Source of the DNA: Gemmatimonadota bacterium
GTDB taxonomy: Bacteria > Gemmatimonadota > Gemmatimonadetes > Longimicrobiales > Gaopeijiaceae
Reading direction: 5' to 3'
DNA length: 64,000 nt
Assembly: GCA_022823145.1 (NCBI GenBank)
Contig: JAJDXS010000070.1
Span: forward strand, 20,869 to 84,868
Below the pieces are notes generated by a model. That model had not been told where the DNA came from, did not search any database, and saw only the letters and a list, made by a program, of their open reading frames with translations. Each line of letters starts with the position of its first letter. The first letter of the stretch is position 1. This document shows positions 1-8,903 of this stretch, one piece after another. Both the position numbers and the translations under genes were made by a program.

Positions 1-1
1 C

Positions 2-1717
2 GGCGGCTTCCCCACCCGCCTGCCGATCGACATGGGCAGCTCCGGGCACTTCCTGGCCTCCCAGATGCCCGGGTGGTCGCCGTCCGGCGACTGGGTCTCC
101 TACGTGTCCGACAAGGGCGGCTCGCCCGAGATCTGGATCTGGTCGACGGAAGACGGCTCGGAGGCGCAGCTCACCAACCTGGGCGCGCGCATCAACTCGA
201 TGACCTGGTCGCCCGACGAACGCTCGATCGTCTTCGCCGGCGACCGCTACGGCAACTACGACATCTGGACCGTCGAGGTCGCCACGAAGCGCGTCCGGCG
301 CATCACCAGAGACAAGCTCTACGAGGTCTTCCCGACCTGGACCCCCGATTCGGAGCGCATCCTCTACGTGCGCCTCAACGACACCTGGGAGAACCACGAC
401 GTGATCGAGGTCAATCCGGACGGCTCGGGCGCGCGCACCGTGCTCCAGGACACCGACTTCTTCGACTACGGCGCCGGCACCACCTTCGCCTATCCGCGCG
501 TCTCGCCCGACGGCAGCCAGGTCCTGTTCCGCTCGCACCGCAGCGGCTGGATCAACTACTGGCTCGCTCCGATCGGGGGCGGCGATCCGCGTCCGGTGGC
601 CGCCGCCGAGGCCGACCAGAGCAGCGCCGTGTGGTCGCCGGACGGCAGCATGATCGCGTACACCGAGAACCACAACGGCCATCACGACCTGCGCGTGGTC
701 TCCGCCGACGGGGGGAAGCCACGCGTGCTGGCGTCGCCCGACGGCGGCAGGGCCTCGAGCCCCTCGTGGTCTCCCGACGGCACCTCGATCGCCTACCTGA
801 TGGACGACCTGGTCGCCCCTCAGGATCTGTATGTGGTGTCTTTGGAGGACGGCCATAGCCGCCAACTCACCTCGTCCATGCCGGCCGGGGGCTTTGGGGC
901 GCGATTGATCCTGCCGGAGAAGGTTCACTACCCCAGCACGGACGGGTACTCGATCCCCGCCTACCTGTACCGCCCGGTGGGAGTCCCGGCGGGCCAGCGC
1001 GCGCCCGGCATCCTGTGGATCCACGGCGGCCCCACGTCGCAGTTCAACGACACCTTCCAGCAGCACGTGCAGTTCTTCGCCCAGCGCGGGTACGCGGTGC
1101 TGCTGCCCAACATTCGGGGCAGTTCCGGGTACGGGAAGGACTTCGCCGACGCCAACAACGACTGCTGGGGCCACTGCGACCTGGAGGACGTGGTCGCGGG
1201 GGTCGACTTCCTGAAGACGCAGCCCGAGGTGGACCCCGACCGGATCGGCCTGACGGGCACCAGCTACGGCGGCGTGATGAGCATGTACGCGGCGTCGTTC
1301 GCGCCCGACGTGTTCCGCGCGATCATTCCCGGCTCGGGCTACGGCGACTGGATCCACTTCTACCACGGCGAGAATGAACTGCGGCACATCAAGCTGCTGG
1401 AGCACGAGCTCGGGCCGTTCGAGACGAGCCAGGACGTGTGGCGCAACAGCTCGGCGATCTTCGAGATCGACAAGGTGTCCACGCCGATCTTCATGGTGCA
1501 CGGCGAGGGGCGATACCCGGGGTCGGACCAGTCCGAGATCTTCGCGCAGGCGCTGGAGAACTTCTACAAGCCCTTCGAGTACACGACCTACCCGAACGAG
1601 AACTACTACGTGTACGGCAAGGCCAACCGGCGCCAGATGCTGCTCGACATGCTGGATTTCTTCCGCCGGTATTTGAACGACGAAATGGTGGACGCGGGCG
1701 AAAGGATGGATCGATGA
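2..1717 (+). CDS. S9-family (prolyl-oligopeptidase-like) secreted hydrolase, 5' partial
   Basis: The frame is open from the left edge and reads G-G-F-P-T-R-L-P before the first ATG at 32, so the true start lies outside the window. The N-terminal part has repeated beta-propeller motifs of the WSPDG type. The C-terminal part is an alpha/beta hydrolase with an oxyanion-like HGGP and the nucleophile motif GTSYGG. The family (peptidase S9) cleaves short peptides or acts as an aminopeptidase. Oddly, the usual Asp motif (GEKD) reads GEGR and the catalytic His position (YPGEGH in relatives) reads YPNENY, so the triad looks incomplete. It is coupled to a paralogue downstream by ATGA at 1714. Function as an active peptidase is uncertain; family membership is clear. 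Confidence 0.9.
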   Translation, partial: GGFPTRLPIDMGSSGHFLASQMPGWSPSGDWVSYVSDKGGSPEIWIWSTEDGSEAQLTNLGARINSMTWSPDERSIVFAGDRYGNYDIWTVEVATKRVRRITRDKLYEVFPTWTPDSERILYVRLNDTWENHDVIEVNPDGSGARTVLQDTDFFDYGAGTTFAYPRVSPDGSQVLFRSHRSGWINYWLAPIGGGDPRPVAAAEADQSSAVWSPDGSMIAYTENHNGHHDLRVVSADGGKPRVLASPDGGRASSPSWSPDGTSIAYLMDDLVAPQDLYVVSLEDGHSRQLTSSMPAGGFGARLILPEKVHYPSTDGYSIPAYLYRPVGVPAGQRAPGILWIHGGPTSQFNDTFQQHVQFFAQRGYAVLLPNIRGSSGYGKDFADANNDCWGHCDLEDVVAGVDFLKTQPEVDPDRIGLTGTSYGGVMSMYAASFAPDVFRAIIPGSGYGDWIHFYHGENELRHIKLLEHELGPFETSQDVWRNSSAIFEIDKVSTPIFMVHGEGRYPGSDQSEIFAQALENFYKPFEYTTYPNENYYVYGKANRRQMLLDMLDFFRRYLNDEMVDAGERMDR

Positions 1718-3783
1718 GACGCATGGACACCCTGTTTTCCGGCCTCGCGGCCGCCCGTCCAGGCGCGGTGAAGCGGCCCCTGCCTCGTCCGGCGCTGCCC
1801 CTGGCGGCGCTTGTGCTCGCGGCCAGCCTGGCCTGCCAGTACGAAGCCCCGGCTGCCGGGGATGCGGCCGGTGCCGCGGTATCGGCCGCCTCGTCTTTTG
1901 CCGCCGACGCGATCTCCGCGGCCGAGCTCGTCGACCTGACCGCGGCGGTGGGCGGCAGCCAACCCCCCAAGTGGTCGCCGGACGGCTCGCGCATCACCTT
2001 CGTGTCGGGCGGCGGCCTGGGCTCGGTCAGCACGGAAGACGGCGCCTTCGAGATCCTCACCGAGGACCTGTCGCTGAGCGGCGTGGGATCGCTGGGGGCG
2101 CCGCAGCCCAACTGGTCGCCCGACGGGCGCTGGATCGCCTACACGTCGGACAAGAGCGGCGCGCCGGACATCTGGCTCTGGTCGGCCGTGGAGGGGGACG
2201 GTATGCGGGCCGGCGTCGACGTGCAGCTGACCAGGTTGTCGGCGCGGGCCAACGGGCTGGCCTGGTCGCCCGACGGCACCCGGATCGCGTTTTCCGGCGA
2301 CCGCTTCGGCAACATGGACATCTGGACGGTGTCGGTGCCGGACGGCAAGGTAAGCCGCCTGACGGACGACCCGCTCTACGAGGGCTATCCCAGCTGGACG
2401 CCCGATGGAAGCCGGCTGCTCTACGTGCGCATGGACGACCGCTGGGTGGACCACGATGTGATCGAGATCGACCCCGACGGGAAGAACCCCCGCACGGTCG
2501 TGCAGGACCGGGGGTTCTTCGACTACCGCGCCGGGCGCGCGTTCGCGTCGGCGCAGGTATCGCCCGACGGGGAGACCGTGCTGTTCCGGTCGCAGCGCAG
2601 CGGATGGCTGAACTTCTGGGTCGTGCCGCGCGACGGCAGCGGCGAGCCCCGCCAGATCGCGGCCTCCGACTACGACCAGAGCGACGCGCGCTGGTCCCCC
2701 GACGGCAGCTGGATCAGCTACACCGAGAACCGCGACGGCATCCACTCGCTGCGGCTGGTGTCGGCGGACGGCTCGAAGAGCAAGGCGCTGGTCGAGCCGG
2801 ATGTCGGCGCCGCGCTCCGGCCCGAGTGGTCGCCCGACGGCGGCAGCATCAGCTACACGATGGAGACGCCCACCCGACCCGCCGAACTGTTCGTGATGGA
2901 CGTCGAGTCCGGCGAGAGCCGCCTGCTGCACAGCACCGTTGCGGCGGGATCGGCCGAGCGACTGCACATGCCCGAGAAGGTGGCGTATCCCAGCAGCGAC
3001 GGCCTCACGATCCCGGCGTACCTGCACCGGCCGCCGAACGCGGAGCCGGGTGAGCGGTTCCCCGGCGTGATGTGGATCCATGGCGGGCCCACGTCGCAAT
3101 TCGACGACCAGTTTCGGAGACACCAGCAGGTGCACTTCTTCGCGCAGCGTGGCTACGTCGTCCTCATGCCCAACATCCGCGGAAGCTCGGGGTACGGCCT
3201 GGAATTCGAGGACCTCAACAACGGCTGCTGGGGCCACTGCGACCTGGAAGACGTGCTCGCGGGCGTCGATTTCCTGAAGACCCTGCCCGACGTGGACCCG
3301 GACCGGATCGCGGTGACCGGGACCAGCTACGGCGGCATCATGACCATGGACGCGGTGGCGTTCGCGCCCGGCGTGTTCCAGGCCGCGATCGCGCTGTCCG
3401 GCTACGGCGACATGACCGACTTCCACACGAAAGTGCACGAGCTGCAGCACATCAAGCTGCTCGAGTACGAACTGGGGCCCTACCCCGAGAACCGGGACGT
3501 GTACCTGAACAGCTCGGCGATCCTGAAGGCCCACGAGGTGACCACGCCCACCTTCGTGATCCAGGGCGAGGGGGTCGCGGCCGAATGGCGGCTGCGGGAG
3601 GACCAGCCGCAGGCCTCACTCGACTTCGCGCGCAAGCTTGACCAGCACTACAAGATCGTGCGCTACAAGGCGTACCCCGGCGAGGGCTACTACGTGTACG
3701 GGCGGGACAACACGATCCAGAAGCTCCACGACATGCTGGACTTCTTCGAGGAGTTCCTGGTGACGGAGATCGGGGGGATGTAA
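1714..3783 (+). CDS. S9-family secreted hydrolase, tandem paralogue
   Basis: A 689-residue paralogue of the preceding gene, starting at an ATG that overlaps its TGA (ATGA), with AAGGATGG just upstream. Residues 24-43 form a hydrophobic leader ending in SLAC, so it may be a lipoprotein. A TolB-like propeller (repeated WSPDG) precedes an alpha/beta hydrolase domain with HGGP and GTSYGG. As in the first copy, the expected catalytic His is replaced (YPGEGY instead of YPGEGH) and the Asp motif is GEGV. The two proteins are co-transcribed and probably arose by tandem duplication. The family is certain; a normal Ser-Asp-His mechanism is doubtful. Confidence 0.93.
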   Translation: MRRMDTLFSGLAAARPGAVKRPLPRPALPLAALVLAASLACQYEAPAAGDAAGAAVSAASSFAADAISAAELVDLTAAVGGSQPPKWSPDGSRITFVSGGGLGSVSTEDGAFEILTEDLSLSGVGSLGAPQPNWSPDGRWIAYTSDKSGAPDIWLWSAVEGDGMRAGVDVQLTRLSARANGLAWSPDGTRIAFSGDRFGNMDIWTVSVPDGKVSRLTDDPLYEGYPSWTPDGSRLLYVRMDDRWVDHDVIEIDPDGKNPRTVVQDRGFFDYRAGRAFASAQVSPDGETVLFRSQRSGWLNFWVVPRDGSGEPRQIAASDYDQSDARWSPDGSWISYTENRDGIHSLRLVSADGSKSKALVEPDVGAALRPEWSPDGGSISYTMETPTRPAELFVMDVESGESRLLHSTVAAGSAERLHMPEKVAYPSSDGLTIPAYLHRPPNAEPGERFPGVMWIHGGPTSQFDDQFRRHQQVHFFAQRGYVVLMPNIRGSSGYGLEFEDLNNGCWGHCDLEDVLAGVDFLKTLPDVDPDRIAVTGTSYGGIMTMDAVAFAPGVFQAAIALSGYGDMTDFHTKVHELQHIKLLEYELGPYPENRDVYLNSSAILKAHEVTTPTFVIQGEGVAAEWRLREDQPQASLDFARKLDQHYKIVRYKAYPGEGYYVYGRDNTIQKLHDMLDFFEEFLVTEIGGM

Positions 3784-3817
3784 AGCGCGCTTTACATAAT
3801 GACAAGCGTGGTTGTCA
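3781..3817. terminator. Two palindromes between convergent genes
   Basis: The 34-base gap between the convergent S9 gene and the amidase gene holds a perfect 14-base palindrome, TAAAGCGCGCTTTA (3781-3794, including the S9 stop), and an inverted repeat TGACAA/TTGTCA (3800-3805 and 3812-3817) with a 6-base loop. Placement between converging stops suggests a bidirectional terminator, but there is no run of T after either stem, so an operator or chance is possible. Confidence 0.35.
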
Positions 3818-4669
3818 CTATGGCGTGCCGTTGCGTCCTGGCGGAGGGGTGATCGAGAACGCCTTGATCGCGTCGACAATCCCCGTTGCGACGCGCTCCG
3901 GCTGATTCATGATCACCGCGCGGTCACCGGCGTTGGTAAGGAAGCCGGTTTCGATGATGGCCGCGATGGTCATCGGGTGGAGGGCGTGCTCGTAGCGGCG
4001 GTAGTTGAAAGCGTAGTAGTTGCGCATGCGCCGGGTCGTGTCCTCAAGCCGCCGAATCCCGGTCGCGGGGCCATAGGTCCGGTAGAGCAGGTCGACGAAG
4101 TCCTGCGCGCGTCCGGTGGCGTCCCGCCTGGGCGCCGACACCCGGTAGCCTCTCGCACCCGGATCGTTGCTCGCGTCGGCGTGGATCGCGAGGAAGAGGT
4201 GGGCACGGTAGTCGGGCGGCACCACCGCCGGCAGAATGTCGACCACGTAGCCGAGTTCCTCCAGCATGGCCGCGGTGCGCCGTACGATCACGAGGTTGAA
4301 CTCCCGCTCGTGCGTGCCGTTCCAGCTTGTGCCGTTGCGGCGCAGTCCGGACAACTCGCGCGGGGCCTCGTCCGCACGCCAGTGACCCACCTGCAGAGCG
4401 ATGCGCACCGGACCGGCAGGGGGCTGCCACTCCTCGGGCGTGGGAATCGGGCCGGGGTAGCGGTTGCGCGACCACCAGGAACGTCGCCGCGGCGGCGGGG
4501 GAGTTTGCTGGACCACCGGCGTGTCCTGAGCAACCGCGGCTGACGGCATCTCCCCGGGGGCGGCCTCGGCGCCGGACACGAGCCCCGCCAGGGCCATCAT
4601 CCCCAATGCGCCAACCCCTGCCGAGACAATCGCCTTCAAGAACGGACTCCTTCGCGGGGAACGGCGCAT
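3818..4669 (-). CDS. N-acetylmuramoyl-L-alanine amidase (Amidase_3)
   Basis: A 283-residue protein that should cleave the amide between MurNAc and L-Ala of peptidoglycan in the periplasm. Residues 10-36 look like a signal peptide (hydrophobic, ending in GAEAA), followed by a Pro/Arg-rich linker to about residue 85. The catalytic domain shows the zinc-ligand motifs of the family: VGHW (His96), HEREFNL (Glu121), AIHADAS (His163) and IIETGF (Glu240, the catalytic Glu). The first motif is shorter than the usual DPGHGG. It stands alone, convergent with the S9 pair. Confidence 0.88.
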   Translation of the reverse strand: MRRSPRRSPFLKAIVSAGVGALGMMALAGLVSGAEAAPGEMPSAAVAQDTPVVQQTPPPPRRRSWWSRNRYPGPIPTPEEWQPPAGPVRIALQVGHWRADEAPRELSGLRRNGTSWNGTHEREFNLVIVRRTAAMLEELGYVVDILPAVVPPDYRAHLFLAIHADASNDPGARGYRVSAPRRDATGRAQDFVDLLYRTYGPATGIRRLEDTTRRMRNYYAFNYRRYEHALHPMTIAAIIETGFLTNAGDRAVIMNQPERVATGIVDAIKAFSITPPPGRNGTP

Positions 4670-4732
4670 GACGCCGTCACGATACGGTTCCCGTGGCGCG
4701 CCCGCAAGCGCATCGGCCGCAAGCTCTTGCCG

Positions 4733-5401
4733 TTACCGCACAGGCGTCGACGCGATGCTGGTGATGTGCAGGTTGAGCCCGTGGTTCACGCGTAGTCCGA
4801 AGATCCCGTCGGTCGCGAGACCCGCGCGCGGGCCGGTCCATAGCGATTCGCCGTTGACCGAGAAGCGGAGTTCGTCGCCCGCGGCTTCGAGCGCGAACAC
4901 GTTCTTCGCCGTGTGGGCGTCTTCCGGCCTGGTCGCGAACGCGACGATCGCGGGGTGTGCCGTCCAGCCCTGGACCTCAGCCGTTTCCGCGCCTGAGCGC
5001 GTCTTGACCAGGAACTCGCCGCCTTCGCGCACGAGGAAGTAGGTGTAGCGCTGGTCCGGCCCCTGCAGGTCCGTGCCGCCGATGAAGAAGCCGAACGCCT
5101 CGCGCCGGCCCTGCGGGTCGAAGAGGAAGGTCTCGGACTCGATGCGGAAGTCTCCGGTGGCGACCGAATCGGGGTGCCAGGCGATCATCGCCGGACCGGT
5201 CGTCACATGGTAGCCCGGGGGCATGGTGACCAGGTAGAGGTCATCCATGCTTGCGCCCTCACGGTCGAAGCGGACCTGCCAGCCCTCCGGGAAGGGCAGC
5301 TCTTCCGGGTCGTCTTGCGCGGCGGCGTGTACGGAGGGAATGGTCGACGCGATGATCGTCAGCGCGACCGCTGCGGCAATCCTGGGGAATGATGTCGGCA
5401 T
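4733..5401 (-). CDS. Secreted concanavalin-like (DUF1080/DUF1349-type) protein
   Basis: The ATG at 5401 is chosen because it is followed directly by a signal peptide (about residues 1-27, ending VHAAA). The mature part of about 195 residues looks like an all-beta sandwich: F-R-I-E-S-E-T-F strands, a GFFIGG segment, and a terminal G-I-F-G-L-R-V-N-H-G stretch. This pattern is common in laminin-G/concanavalin-like secreted proteins such as DUF1080 or DUF1349 families. No catalytic residues can be assigned. It lies 115 bases downstream of addA on the same strand and has no clear partner. A role in binding or cleaving a sugar polymer is only a guess. Confidence 0.7.
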   Translation of the reverse strand: MPTSFPRIAAAVALTIIASTIPSVHAAAQDDPEELPFPEGWQVRFDREGASMDDLYLVTMPPGYHVTTGPAMIAWHPDSVATGDFRIESETFLFDPQGRREAFGFFIGGTDLQGPDQRYTYFLVREGGEFLVKTRSGAETAEVQGWTAHPAIVAFATRPEDAHTAKNVFALEAAGDELRFSVNGESLWTGPRAGLATDGIFGLRVNHGLNLHITSIASTPVR

Positions 5402-5516
5402 TTGCGTCCTGTGATTGGGGGTGTTTGGGCGACTCAACGTCACCGTGAAGGTATCAATCGCCTCCCTGCCAACATAGGGCACAGGGGACACGAAGCGGCT
5501 GCCGGCAAGCTCCTCT

Positions 5517-8500
5517 TCACCATGACTCCGTCCTTCCCTGCGCGGTGTAGACCAGCACGCGCTCGCCGACCACCTCGCCGGTCAGCTGTTCCCAGCATTC
5601 AGCGTAGAGGTCGACCTGGGCGCGGTACTGCCCTGTCCGCTCCACGAAGCCGGGGTCATCCCCGCTGTCGGTCTTGTAGTCGGCGACGACCCAGTGGTCC
5701 CCTTCCCTGAAGACCAGGTCGATCACGCCCTCCAGCACCTCGGGCGGGTGACCGGCGGGGGTGCGGTTGACCGCGAACGGCATCTCGCTGTGGCGCTCGC
5801 TGCTGGCCATGGCGCGGGCCCATATGCCGGAGGTGCGCACGGAATCGACCAGCGACAGAAGCGTCCCCAGTTCGGTGGGCGCGCCGGTCGAATCCACGGG
5901 GCGCTCGTGTTCGATCAGCAGGCCACGTGCGTACAGTGCCAGCGCTTCGCCGTCGGTGCGTTCGCCCGCAGCTGCCAGCACGTCGTGGACCACGCTGCCC
6001 CATTCGTAGCCACCCGATTCGGGCTCGTGAGGGGCGGCGGTGAACTCGTCCGTGCGGACTTCGTGGGGGCCGGTGGATGCGGCGGGCACGCTGGCCGCCT
6101 CGTTCCCCTTTGCGCGGGCCGTGACCGTCTCCAGGCGGTAGGTGGGCTCGCGGTTTCGATTCACCCCGGCCGCGGCCGCCCCCAGGGGAGCGTCCAGGTC
6201 GGTGGACGGATCCAGCCTGTCGGGTGCCGGGGGCGGATCGATCGGCAGTTCGTCCAGGACGAAACAGTGGCAGGAAGGCGTGATCCTCTCCCGGGCGGCT
6301 TCCGCCGCCACCCAGTCCTCGACATCCGCCCAGGGCGACGGCTTTACCGCCCTGGACAATCCCCGTCCCCGCGCAATCCATAGTTCGTGCTTTGCCCGGG
6401 TCGCCGCCACATAGAGCAGGCGGACCTGTTCGGCCGCCTCGAACTCCCTTTCCCTCTCCCTGCTTTCCTCCCAGTCGAGGGGCTGCGCGATGATCTCGGT
6501 GGTGAATCCACGGCTCGCGACGATCGGAATGGTTCCGCGGGCCCGGCCCGTACCCGTGCGGGATACGTGCATGCGGGGCTCCCAGTCGTACACGCCGAAC
6601 GGGGCGGCCAGGAAGATCACGTCGGCTTCGAGGCCCTTGGCCCGATGGAGGTTCATGACGCGGACGCAGTCGGGCCGCCCCGGGATCAGGGGGGCTTCGG
6701 CGTCGTCCCATTCGAGGGCGGTCTCCATGGCGTCCACGGCGCCGGCAAGCGAGGAGTCGCCGGCAAGCGCGCGGGCCCGTACCGCATCCATGAGGTAGAC
6801 CACGGCGCCCGCGCGCATCTCTCCCAGCGCGCCCGCCGCCGCGAGCGGAAAGAGGCCGATTCCGTCCACCAGCCGCTCCGCGGTCACGTCGGCGGGCTCG
6901 TGCCGCGCGAGGCGCCACCATTTGTGCAGAACACCCATCGCCTCCGCGACCTCGCAATCCCCCGCAGGCGCGAAGTCGATCGAAAGCCGGCCACCCAGGT
7001 CACGGTACCGCACGATGCGGTCGAGACTCAATCCAAAGAAAGGACCTGTCAGCGCCGTGAGCACGCGGACCTCGTGTCCAGGGTCCGCCAGGCACCGAAA
7101 GATCATGAGAAACGCGCGCAGTTCGTCTTCGAAGCCCACGCCCGTGCCCGACACCTCGACCGGCAGGTTGCGATCCTCGAGGGCGCGCGCGTAGACCGAA
7201 AGGAACTTGCGGGTGCGGGTGAGGATCATGAAGTCGCCGGGCTTGCGCCCGCCATTGGCGACCCTGTCCGCAATCTCCGATGCGATTCGGGCCGCGTCGT
7301 CCATGGCCACGTCACCCTGACGCTTGCCGTGGACGGAGTATGCGGCCAGCAGTCCCGGTCCTTTCGTTCGGGCTCGCAGCGGCGCAAAGGAGGCCTGGCG
7401 GTCCGAGTCCTCGTCGGGGAAGTGGGCCTCGTCGTCGAAGACCCCCTGTACGAGGGCGCCGAAGTCTCTCAGCGACCGGAAGTTCGCTTCGAGGTGCAGC
7501 ACTTCGCCGAACTCCTGGAAGCGCTGCTTCACCAACTCGTAGAGCGAGATGTCGGCGCGCCTGAAACGGTAGATGCTCTGTTTGGGATCGCCGACGACGA
7601 AGAGCGCGCCGGGCCGCGGCACGACGGTGCGCCAGTCGCTGCCGTTGGATTCGGGATCGCTGGCCAACAGTAGCAGGATCTCGGCCTGCAGGGGATCGGT
7701 GTCCTGGAACTCGTCGACCAGGACGCGCCGGTAGCGCAGGCCCAGCTCGCGGCGGGCCTGCGGGTTGTCGCGTAGCAGTTCCGCCGAGAGGACCAGGAGA
7801 TCCTGGAAGGTGAGTTCACCGCGGGCTTTTCTCTCGCGTGCGTAGTTGCGCGCGGCGGCGCGGGCCACGCCGAGCGCGACGGGGTATCGGTACGCCCACC
7901 ACCGTCTCAACAGCTCGTCCGCCTTGCCGCCGGGCGCCCCGAACCGCCGGATGTCCTCCCCCAGCTTCCTGGCCTGCAGCTTGCCGGAGGCGGTATCGGC
8001 CCACCGCTTCTGCGTGGGCTTCGTCCTGATCCCGTGGACCTTGGCAACGGCATCGAAGAAGACCGAAGGGTTCTTCCAGTCGAGAGACCGGCGCCAGTAC
8101 CGCAGTGTGCGGACGCGCTTGCCCAGCGAGTCCCATCCGTCCTCGGGGTTTCTGTCCTTCATCAGGGCCGAGGCCCGGTCGAGGAGTTCGTCGAACCCGG
8201 CCCGCAGTGCCGCCACTTCGACCGGATCCGGCGGGTCGACCTCTTCGTGAACGAAGTCGACGTCGGGGTTCTCGACCAGCTTGTCGAACGCATCCCGCAA
8301 CCGCTCCGGGGGGATCCCCAGCCGCTTGAGTTCACGCAGGCGAGGATCCTCATCGGCTGCGAGCCTTTCCAGGAAATCGGTCCAGGCCTTTCGCTGCGAC
8401 CGATACGCCTCCGTCTCCTGCATGTCGCGAAAGCCGGGGTCGAGTCCAGCCTCGAGCGGCCGCTCGCGCAGGAGTCTGGCGCAGAACGAGTGGATGGTGC

Positions 8501-8903
8501 CGAGAAACGCACCGTCGATGTTCCGGATCGCTTCTTCCAGGAGCCTGCGCTCGGGATCTTCCTCGCGGAGGCGCGCCGCCGCGTTTTCGAGTTCGACCTG
8601 GAAGCGCTGCCGCAGTTCCGCCGCCGCCATGCGGGTGAAGGTGACCGCCGCGATCTCCTCGACTTTGCAGGCCCGGCTGCGCACCAGGGCCACCATCCGG
8701 TCCACCAGGGAGGTCGTCTTCCCGGAGCCGGCGCCCGCTTCGACCAGGAAGTTGCGCTCGAGGTCCTCGCGGATGCGCAGACGCTCGTCCTGATCCGGGG
8801 GGTCTTCGCTGAAACGTTCACCCGGCCGGCTGTAGGGGACGGACTGCTGCGGGCGGGCCGGAAGACCCTCGGCCACGAGGCCCGCGGGCTGGCTGCTGCT
8901 CAA
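5517..8903 (-). CDS. addA: AddA-type helicase-nuclease (UvrD/RecB family)
   Basis: A 1128-residue superfamily-1 helicase with a C-terminal nuclease, matching the AddA subunit of the recombination machine that resects double-strand breaks. Visible motifs: Walker A AGAGSGKT (56-63), TFTRMAAAELRQRF, GTIHSFCARLLRE, the Walker B-like VLVDEFQDTDPLQ, VVGDPKQSIYRFR, NLHRAKGLEADV and LLYVAATRAKHELW. Near the end GVIDLVFREG and VVADYKTD form the PD-(D/E)XK nuclease. The start is TTG, overlapping the addB stop (TTGA), so the two are translationally coupled. No Chi-recognition claim can be made. Alternative name: RecB-like. Confidence 0.93.
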   Translation of the reverse strand: MSSSQPAGLVAEGLPARPQQSVPYSRPGERFSEDPPDQDERLRIREDLERNFLVEAGAGSGKTTSLVDRMVALVRSRACKVEEIAAVTFTRMAAAELRQRFQVELENAAARLREEDPERRLLEEAIRNIDGAFLGTIHSFCARLLRERPLEAGLDPGFRDMQETEAYRSQRKAWTDFLERLAADEDPRLRELKRLGIPPERLRDAFDKLVENPDVDFVHEEVDPPDPVEVAALRAGFDELLDRASALMKDRNPEDGWDSLGKRVRTLRYWRRSLDWKNPSVFFDAVAKVHGIRTKPTQKRWADTASGKLQARKLGEDIRRFGAPGGKADELLRRWWAYRYPVALGVARAAARNYARERKARGELTFQDLLVLSAELLRDNPQARRELGLRYRRVLVDEFQDTDPLQAEILLLLASDPESNGSDWRTVVPRPGALFVVGDPKQSIYRFRRADISLYELVKQRFQEFGEVLHLEANFRSLRDFGALVQGVFDDEAHFPDEDSDRQASFAPLRARTKGPGLLAAYSVHGKRQGDVAMDDAARIASEIADRVANGGRKPGDFMILTRTRKFLSVYARALEDRNLPVEVSGTGVGFEDELRAFLMIFRCLADPGHEVRVLTALTGPFFGLSLDRIVRYRDLGGRLSIDFAPAGDCEVAEAMGVLHKWWRLARHEPADVTAERLVDGIGLFPLAAAGALGEMRAGAVVYLMDAVRARALAGDSSLAGAVDAMETALEWDDAEAPLIPGRPDCVRVMNLHRAKGLEADVIFLAAPFGVYDWEPRMHVSRTGTGRARGTIPIVASRGFTTEIIAQPLDWEESREREREFEAAEQVRLLYVAATRAKHELWIARGRGLSRAVKPSPWADVEDWVAAEAARERITPSCHCFVLDELPIDPPPAPDRLDPSTDLDAPLGAAAAGVNRNREPTYRLETVTARAKGNEAASVPAASTGPHEVRTDEFTAAPHEPESGGYEWGSVVHDVLAAAGERTDGEALALYARGLLIEHERPVDSTGAPTELGTLLSLVDSVRTSGIWARAMASSERHSEMPFAVNRTPAGHPPEVLEGVIDLVFREGDHWVVADYKTDSGDDPGFVERTGQYRAQVDLYAECWEQLTGEVVGERVLVYTAQGRTESW

